Source: Nitratiruptor sp. (GTDB lineage: Bacteria; Campylobacterota; Campylobacteria; Campylobacterales; Nitratiruptoraceae). Taken from it: DNA of 12,702 nt. This document shows positions 7,825 through 12,702 of the stretch, in pieces. Below the pieces are notes generated by a model. It had not been told where the DNA came from, did not search any database, and saw nothing but the letters and a program-made list of their open reading frames with translations. Within the stretch, counting starts at the first letter, position 1; each line of letters begins with the position of its first letter. The translations under genes and the position numbers were made by a program. Location: positions 1 to 12,702 of the forward strand of contig WGAX01000132.1 of NCBI GenBank assembly GCA_015494595.1. The letters are read 5' to 3'.

Positions 7825-8566
7825 GCGATTAGTCTGGATTGTTGTGGGAGCTTTTGTGCTCCTACTTTTTTTACAGGCTGATGCGTATGTACGCTCTTTT
7901 TTACAGCTATTTACCTACACTATTAAAAAACAGTACATTAAATTGGAAGATACGCTACACTCCTACTATGAAACCTACATAGCGCAAGCTAGAAGTATCC
8001 AACAGTATAAAAAAAAGCTTTTACAACTGCAACAGTACCAGATTCTTTACCAAGAGTATAAAAATCGTTTAGAGAATTTGCAAAAGGATTGTAATCTTAC
8101 CCTCCCTGATCGTGTAAAGTTGGAGTATGTACGAGCAATCTCTTATCAAAAGTTTGGAGACTATACCTCTTTGTGGCTTGATACTTTGTCAGCGAAAAAA
8201 CGGATTTATGGGCTTTTAAAGGAGAATTTTGTAGCAGGTATTGTTATTGAGAAAGAGGGTAAAGCTTTAGCGCTGCTCAATGGCAATCCAAAATGCAGCT
8301 ATGGAGTAGTTATTGGAGAAGATGCTGAGGGCATAGCCATTGGAAGCGGAGATAATAGATTTGTCATTATTAAATATATTCCAAATTATAAAAGCTTTAC
8401 TGTAGGTCAAGAGGTGAGAACCAATGGGCTTGATGGAATTTTTATATATGGGCTTAAAGTTGGGGTGGTGACAAAGATTTGGCAAGAGGGAAGCTATAAG
8501 GTAGCAAAGGTGCGCACATACGCAGATTTACGACTGCCTAGATTTTTTTGGCTAATGAAGTTGTAA
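7817..8566 (+). CDS. mreC: Rod shape-determining protein MreC
   Basis: MreC is the bitopic inner-membrane protein that links MreB to the periplasmic elongation machinery (PBP2/RodA). From ATG 7817 it has 249 residues: a short basic start, one membrane segment (about 5-20, [14 protein letters not shown]), a long Gln/Lys/Leu/Tyr-rich helix likely to form a coiled coil (about 35-95), and a beta-rich periplasmic domain with [31 protein letters not shown] and [17 protein letters not shown]. Sequence conservation is weak, as is usual for MreC; position after mreB and the domain order make the call. ATG 7817 is preferred to TTG 7811, two codons upstream. No clear ribosome binding site is visible, so translation probably depends on coupling through the 8-nt overlap with mreB. 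No mreD follows. Confidence 0.9.
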   Translation: MIKRLVWIVVGAFVLLLFLQADAYVRSFLQLFTYTIKKQYIKLEDTLHSYYETYIAQARSIQQYKKKLLQLQQYQILYQEYKNRLENLQKDCNLTLPDRVKLEYVRAISYQKFGDYTSLWLDTLSAKKRIYGLLKENFVAGIVIEKEGKALALLNGNPKCSYGVVIGEDAEGIAIGSGDNRFVIIKYIPNYKSFTVGQEVRTNGLDGIFIYGLKVGVVTKIWQEGSYKVAKVRTYADLRLPRFFWLMKL

Positions 8567-8600
8567 AGTTGTTTTGGATAAAATCAAAAACTAAAAATAT

Positions 8601-8605
8601 AAGGG
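8601..8605 (+). promoter_or_regulatory. Ribosome binding site deciding the carB start
   Basis: AAGGG stands five bases before ATG 8611. It fixes the carB start there rather than at TTG 8548, which lies inside mreC and would add 21 residues unlike any CarB N-terminus. Confidence 0.7.
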
Positions 8606-8610
8606 TAACT

Positions 8611-11600
8611 ATGCCAAAGCGAGATGATATTCATACAATTCTTCTCATAGGCTCAGGCCCCATTGTGATTGGCCAGGCCTGCGAATTTGACTACTCTGGC
8701 ACACAAGCAGTCAAAACTCTCAAATCTTTGGGCTATAGGGTTGTCTTAATCAACTCCAATCCAGCTACCATTATGACTGATCCCGGTTTTGCAGATCGCA
8801 CCTATATTGAGCCCATTACCGAAGATATAGTCTATAAAATTATTCAAAAAGAGGGTGTGGATGCGATTTTGCCCACAATGGGCGGGCAGACTGCACTCAA
8901 TGTAGCTATGAGTATGTATGAGAAGGGGATGTTAGAGGGAGTTGAATTTTTGGGGGCAAAGCCAGAGGCTATCAAAAAAGGTGAGGATAGACAGGCTTTC
9001 AAAGAGGCTATGCTCAAAATCGGTATGGATCTGCCAAAAAGCCGCTATGCCTACTCACTGGAAGAGGCACTAGAGGCAGCCAAAGAGATCGGTTTTCCTC
9101 TTATTATCAGAGCTTCATATACTTTAGCAGGTGGTGGCAGCGGTGTTGCGTATAATATTGATGAGTTTAAGACATTAGCTGCCAAAGGTTTAGAGGCAAG
9201 TCCCATTAGTGAGATTTTGATAGAGGAGTCGCTTTTGGGATGGAAAGAGTATGAGATGGAGGTTATTCGAGATAAAGAGGATAACTGCATAATAGTGTGC
9301 TCCATTGAAAATCTTGATCCTATGGGTGTGCATACAGGCGACTCCATCACAGTAGCGCCCGCTTTGACTTTGACAGACAAAGAGTATCAAAGAATGAGAG
9401 ATGCCTCTTTTGCGATTTTGCGTGAGATTGGCGTAGACACGGGAGGCTCTAATGTGCAGTTTGCTGTCAATCCAAAAACGGGGCGCATGATAGTTATTGA
9501 GATGAATCCAAGAGTTTCTCGATCAAGTGCCCTTGCTTCCAAAGCAACAGGCTATCCCATTGCAAAAGTAGCTACACTCCTAGCCGTTGGCTATACCCTT
9601 GATGAGATAACCAATGACATTACAGGTACTGCTGCAAGCTTTGAGCCTACGATTGATTATATAGTTACTAAAATTCCTCGCTTTACCTTTGAGAAGTTTC
9701 CCCACGCAGACTCTACTCTTACTACTTCAATGAAGAGTGTAGGGGAGGTGATGGCAATTGGACGCACCTTCAAAGAGTCACTCCAAAAGGCGCTCTGCTC
9801 TTTAGAGACTGGACTAAGCGGCTTTGAGGAGATGGAGGCTGATATGGAGACAATCAAAAAAGAGCTAAGACGCCCCAATGAATACCGCTTACTCTATATA
9901 GCTCAAGCTTTTAGAGAGGGTTTAAGTGTAGAGGAGGTGCATGAGCTCTCAAAGATTGATCCCTGGTTTTTATATCAAATTGAAGAGCTTGTTGCTTTTG
10001 AGAAGAGAATAGATCTAGATATTTTACAGGATGCAGAGCTTTTGCGCTTGGCTAAAAGCTACGGCTTTAGTGATGAGATGATCGCAAAACTTATCAATAA
10101 AAAGGAGCATACTACTCTTAGCCAAAATGATGTCTATAGTGCCAGAGAAAATCTTGGCATAAGGCTTGAGTATAACGAAGTGGATACCTGTGCAGCTGAG
10201 TTTAGAGCAAAAACACCATACCTCTACTCTACCACGAATATTACTCCGTTGCCTTTACAAGAGAGAGCAGAAGAAGAGCAGAAGGTGCTTATTATTGGTG
10301 GAGGACCAAATAGGATTGGACAAGGGATTGAGTTTGATTACTGCTGCGTGCATGCAGCATTTGCCCTGGAGGATATGGGTATTACCTCTATTATGTATAA
10401 CTGCAACCCAGAAACTGTCTCAACTGATTATGATACCAGCGATATACTCTATTTTGAGCCAATAGACTTTGAAAGGGTTAGAAGCGTTATTCAAAAAGAG
10501 CATCCCTCAGGGGTGATTGTGCACTTTGGAGGACAGACCCCTCTTAAGCTTGCAAAACCTTTGGCAGCAATTGGAGCCAAAATTATTGGCACAAGTGCGA
10601 AAGTGATCGATTTGGCAGAGGATAGGGAGAAATTTAGTGAATTTATCGCCAAAAATGATCTCTTGCAGCCTGCAAATGGCACCGCTTTTACACAAGAGGA
10701 GGCTTTGCGCATAGCTGAGGAGATAGGCTATCCTGTACTTGTGCGTCCAAGTTATGTGCTTGGTGGGCGGGCGATGCGTATAGTCTATAATGAGCAGGAG
10801 CTCAAAGAGTATATGCAAGAGGCAGTAAAGGTGAGCAACGAATCACCTGTATTGATTGATAAATTCTTGGATCACGCCATTGAATTGGATGTGGATGCTA
10901 TTAGTGATGGCAAAAGTGTCTATATTGGTGGTGTTATGCAGCATATTGAAGAGGCTGGTATCCACTCTGGCGATAGTGCTTGTAGCCTTCCCACAGTTAC
11001 AATCTCTGAAGAGATCCTTAAAAAAGTAGAAGACCAGACCAAAAAGATAGCTTTGGGGCTTGGTGTCAAGGGACTTTTAAATATTCAGTATGCAATCTAT
11101 AAAGATGAGGTCTACTTAATTGAAGTTAATCCAAGAGCATCAAGAACAGTGCCTTTTGTGAGCAAAGCTACAGGCGTGCCTATGGCAAAAGTAGCCACAA
11201 GGGTAATGGTAAAAGGAGATCTCAAAGAGGCTTTGCAGTTTTATGATGAGTATAGTGTGGTAGATTTTAGTGGTGAAGTATTTAAGCCAAAACTCAAAAA
11301 TCATATAGCTGTTAAAGAGGCGGTATTTCCATTCAATAAACTACCAGGAGCTGATTTGCTGTTGGGTCCAGAGATGAAGTCTACAGGTGAAGTGATGGGC
11401 ATTAGCCAAAGCTTTGGTGAGAGCTTTGCTAAAGCGCAGTTTGCTGCAGGCAATAGGTTGGTGACAAGCGGTAAACTCTTTTTGTCTCTTACAGATTATG
11501 ATAAGCCCTACGCACCTGAGATCGCAAAACTTTACAGAGAGCTTGGATTTGAGATAGTAGCTACCAGAGGCACGCATCAAATCTTGGCAGATGCTGGGAT

Positions 11601-11865
11601 TGAGAGCACTTTGGTGCTTAAAATTAGTGAGGGGCGTCCAAATATTGAGGATATGATCAAAAATGGCGAGATTGCAATGGCTATCAATACCAGTGACAAT
11701 AAGGCTAGCAAAAGTGATGCCAAGCGTATTCGCCAGCAGGTTTTGCGCCACCAAATCCCCTATTTTACTACGCTTAGCGCAGCCAAAGTAGCAGCAGAGG
11801 CCATTAGAGAGCTTCGTCAACACGAGCTTATGCCAAAATCGCTGCAGGAGTATCTGCAAAACTGA
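8611..11865 (+). CDS. carB: Carbamoyl phosphate synthase large subunit CarB
   Basis: CarB makes carbamoyl phosphate from bicarbonate, two ATP and ammonia delivered by the glutaminase subunit CarA, feeding pyrimidine and arginine synthesis. From ATG 8611 it has 1084 residues (E. coli 1073). The internal duplication is plain: [18 protein letters not shown] near 13-30 matches [16 protein letters not shown] near 562-577, and [18 protein letters not shown] in the first ATP-grasp half matches [18 protein letters not shown] in the second. The order is carboxyphosphate ATP-grasp (about 1-400), oligomerisation region (about 400-555), carbamoyl-phosphate ATP-grasp (about 556-945) and a C-terminal MGS-like allosteric domain (about 951-1084), so regulation by ligands such as UMP or ornithine is possible. 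carA is not in the window. There is a 44-bp gap from mreC, and the TGA overlaps the next ATG as TGATG. Confidence 0.97.
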   Translation: MPKRDDIHTILLIGSGPIVIGQACEFDYSGTQAVKTLKSLGYRVVLINSNPATIMTDPGFADRTYIEPITEDIVYKIIQKEGVDAILPTMGGQTALNVAMSMYEKGMLEGVEFLGAKPEAIKKGEDRQAFKEAMLKIGMDLPKSRYAYSLEEALEAAKEIGFPLIIRASYTLAGGGSGVAYNIDEFKTLAAKGLEASPISEILIEESLLGWKEYEMEVIRDKEDNCIIVCSIENLDPMGVHTGDSITVAPALTLTDKEYQRMRDASFAILREIGVDTGGSNVQFAVNPKTGRMIVIEMNPRVSRSSALASKATGYPIAKVATLLAVGYTLDEITNDITGTAASFEPTIDYIVTKIPRFTFEKFPHADSTLTTSMKSVGEVMAIGRTFKESLQKALCSLETGLSGFEEMEADMETIKKELRRPNEYRLLYIAQAFREGLSVEEVHELSKIDPWFLYQIEELVAFEKRIDLDILQDAELLRLAKSYGFSDEMIAKLINKKEHTTLSQNDVYSARENLGIRLEYNEVDTCAAEFRAKTPYLYSTTNITPLPLQERAEEEQKVLIIGGGPNRIGQGIEFDYCCVHAAFALEDMGITSIMYNCNPETVSTDYDTSDILYFEPIDFERVRSVIQKEHPSGVIVHFGGQTPLKLAKPLAAIGAKIIGTSAKVIDLAEDREKFSEFIAKNDLLQPANGTAFTQEEALRIAEEIGYPVLVRPSYVLGGRAMRIVYNEQELKEYMQEAVKVSNESPVLIDKFLDHAIELDVDAISDGKSVYIGGVMQHIEEAGIHSGDSACSLPTVTISEEILKKVEDQTKKIALGLGVKGLLNIQYAIYKDEVYLIEVNPRASRTVPFVSKATGVPMAKVATRVMVKGDLKEALQFYDEYSVVDFSGEVFKPKLKNHIAVKEAVFPFNKLPGADLLLGPEMKSTGEVMGISQSFGESFAKAQFAAGNRLVTSGKLFLSLTDYDKPYAPEIAKLYRELGFEIVATRGTHQILADAGIESTLVLKISEGRPNIEDMIKNGEIAMAINTSDNKASKSDAKRIRQQVLRHQIPYFTTLSAAKVAAEAIRELRQHELMPKSLQEYLQN

Positions 11866-12305
11866 TGGATCCTACAAAACTCTACCTAGCCCAAACCGAT
11901 ACCACAGCTGGCTTTTTAAGCCAAGATGCCAAAAAGCTGGCTGAGGCTAAAAAGCGTTCCTCTGCTAAACCCTTTTTAATAGCGGTAGACTCTTTTGCTA
12001 CGCTCAAAAAGTTTACAAGGGTGCCAAAGAGGCATAAAAATCTTGTGAGGCGGGCTAAAAAAGTAACCTTTGTCTATCCTAATAACAAAGCTTTACGGGT
12101 AGTAAAAGATAGGGATCATCTTACATTTTTATCCAAACTTAGCTGGGCATACTCCACAAGTGCCAATAGAAGCGGCAAAGATTTTGATGAGGAGTGGGCT
12201 AGAAGCATAGCAGATGTGGTGGTAGAGGATAGCAGAGGCCTTTTTGCGGGCAGAGCATCGAGGATAGTAAAGCTAGGAAAGAGGCGCAGAGGTAAATTAC
12301 GCTAA
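11865..12305 (+). CDS. Short Sua5/YciO/YrdC-family protein
   Basis: The 146-residue protein resembles the YrdC fold that makes threonylcarbamoyl-AMP for the t6A modification of tRNA. Visible family features are the opening LAQTDTTAGF (8-17), corresponding to the YPT(E/D)T..GL segment, KRSSAKPFLIAV (30-41), matching the K-R-x(3)-KP nucleotide-binding segment, VTFVYPNN (67-74) and STSANRSG (97-104), matching the T/S-SAN-SG motif. It is shorter than typical TsaC (about 190) and Sua5 (over 300), with a compressed middle and a very basic tail (KLGKRRRGKLR). It could be the organism's reduced TsaC or a paralogue of YciO type; the sequence alone does not decide, so no symbol is given. The start overlaps the carB stop by one base. 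metH follows after 11 bp. Confidence 0.75.
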   Translation: MDPTKLYLAQTDTTAGFLSQDAKKLAEAKKRSSAKPFLIAVDSFATLKKFTRVPKRHKNLVRRAKKVTFVYPNNKALRVVKDRDHLTFLSKLSWAYSTSANRSGKDFDEEWARSIADVVVEDSRGLFAGRASRIVKLGKRRRGKLR

Positions 12306-12306
12306 A

Positions 12307-12310
12307 GAGG
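12307..12310 (+). promoter_or_regulatory. Ribosome binding site supporting the GTG start of metH
   Basis: GAGG is six bases before GTG 12317. No in-frame ATG exists near the expected N-terminus; the next one falls inside the conserved DGAMGTQLQ motif, so a non-ATG start is required. Confidence 0.6.
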
Positions 12311-12316
12311 TGCAGA

Positions 12317-12702
12317 GTGATAGAGCAACTATTGAAACAGAAAATTTTGATTATCGATGGCGCAATGGGAACGCAGCTACAAGCCAAAGCAAAAGAAATC
12401 CCTGAGAGTGCGTGGGAGGGCAAAGAGGGGTGCAACGAATTGCTCAACCGCACAGCTCCCGATATTATCCGATCTATTCACGAAGCCTATGCCAAGGTTG
12501 GCGCTGACATCATCAAGACCAATACTTTTGGAGCGATGCCTTGGGTGCTGGAGGAGTATGATTTGGCCAGTGAAGCTTATGAGCTTACAAAGAGAGGCTG
12601 TAAGCTTGTCAAAGAGGTATGCGAAGCCTATAGCACAGCTGAAAAGCCTCGCTTTGTAGCCTGCTCCTTGGGACCTGGCACAAAGCTGCCAAGCCTTAAT
12701 CA
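12317..12702 (+). CDS. metH: Methionine synthase MetH (cobalamin-dependent), N-terminal part
   Basis: The frame from GTG 12317 stays open for 128 codons to the right edge. It encodes the start of a homocysteine S-methyltransferase domain: IDGAMGTQLQ (13-22), KEGCNELLN (36-44), ADIIKTNTFGA (63-73) and SLGPGTKLPS (117-126). These features, including the GCNELL segment, match the first domain of cobalamin-dependent methionine synthase, which transfers a methyl group from methyltetrahydrofolate through cobalamin to homocysteine. The zinc-binding cysteines and the folate, cobalamin and activation domains would lie beyond the window, so a shorter homocysteine methyltransferase cannot be formally excluded. 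It starts 11 bp after the YrdC-family gene and continues the same directional run. Confidence 0.88.
   Translation, partial: MIEQLLKQKILIIDGAMGTQLQAKAKEIPESAWEGKEGCNELLNRTAPDIIRSIHEAYAKVGADIIKTNTFGAMPWVLEEYDLASEAYELTKRGCKLVKEVCEAYSTAEKPRFVACSLGPGTKLPSLN

Noticed and set aside
8561..8603. Possible internal promoter in the mreC-carB gap (TAAAAT at 8579-8584 or TATAAG at 8598-8603)
   Set aside because: The gap is AT-rich and such hexamers are expected by chance; no -35 partner fits, and TATAAG would put the start of transcription at the carB ATG itself. It is possible but not supportable.
8548..8610. N-terminal extension of carB from TTG 8548
   Set aside because: It lies partly in mreC, uses a rare start with no good ribosome binding site, and its residues do not match CarB. 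ATG 8611 with AAGGG five bases upstream gives the standard [14 protein letters not shown] start.
10166..10465. Open frame of 99 codons on the + strand within carB
   Set aside because: It lies wholly inside the well-conserved carB frame, has no family resemblance and no ribosome binding context; it is a shadow frame.
11341..11859. Open frame of 172 codons on the minus strand opposite the end of carB
   Set aside because: Its product resembles no family I know, and the opposite strand encodes the conserved CarB C-terminus. Other minus-strand frames between 728 and 12453 were rejected for the same reason.
12357..12659. Open frame of 100 codons on the + strand overlapping metH
   Set aside because: The overlapping frame from GTG 12317 encodes clear MetH motifs through the same stretch, so this is a shadow frame.

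Overview
The window looks like a chromosomal housekeeping region of a Campylobacterota (formerly Epsilonproteobacteria) member, probably a free-living or vent-type lineage (Nitratiruptor/Sulfurovum-like) rather than a host-adapted Campylobacter or Helicobacter. The basis is the block fabZ-lpxA-clpX-mreB-mreC followed by carB, which I recall as the order in Campylobacter, together with moderately low GC, dense gene packing and a long QueH. The genus is inferred from memory of the families; no search was run.

Layout. At the left edge, the 5' part of a FadL/OmpP1-type outer-membrane channel gene runs leftwards off the window. A 119-bp divergent spacer (567-685) follows and probably carries promoters for both directions. 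From 686 to the right edge every gene is on the + strand, and the junctions overlap or are very tight. The order is cyclophilin, glutamine-dependent nadE, a wrecked Uma2-family gene, queH, fabZ, lpxA, clpX, mreB, mreC, carB, a short Sua5/YrdC-family gene and the start of metH. No stem-loop plus U-tract terminator was recognised between 686 and the end, so much of this could be one transcript. The largest gap inside the run is the 44 bp between mreC and carB.

How the genes fit together. The run mixes basic cell functions: protein folding and unfolding (cyclophilin, ClpX), NAD synthesis (NadE), tRNA modification (QueH, possibly the YrdC-like protein), fatty acid and lipid A synthesis (FabZ, LpxA, both drawing on 3-hydroxyacyl-ACP), rod shape (MreB, MreC), carbamoyl phosphate for pyrimidines and arginine (CarB) and methionine synthesis (MetH). 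NadE and CarB both depend on glutamine-derived ammonia.

The most unusual object is between nadE and queH (3053-3257). A Uma2 (DUF820) gene has lost its central, catalytic part. The first 54 codons remain open and end in a stop. About 15 C-terminal codons survive in another frame and end in TAATG at the queH start. The retained tail appears to carry the queH ribosome binding site. I found no CRISPR array, tRNA, rRNA, insertion sequence or intact defence system, and no convincing undescribed system.
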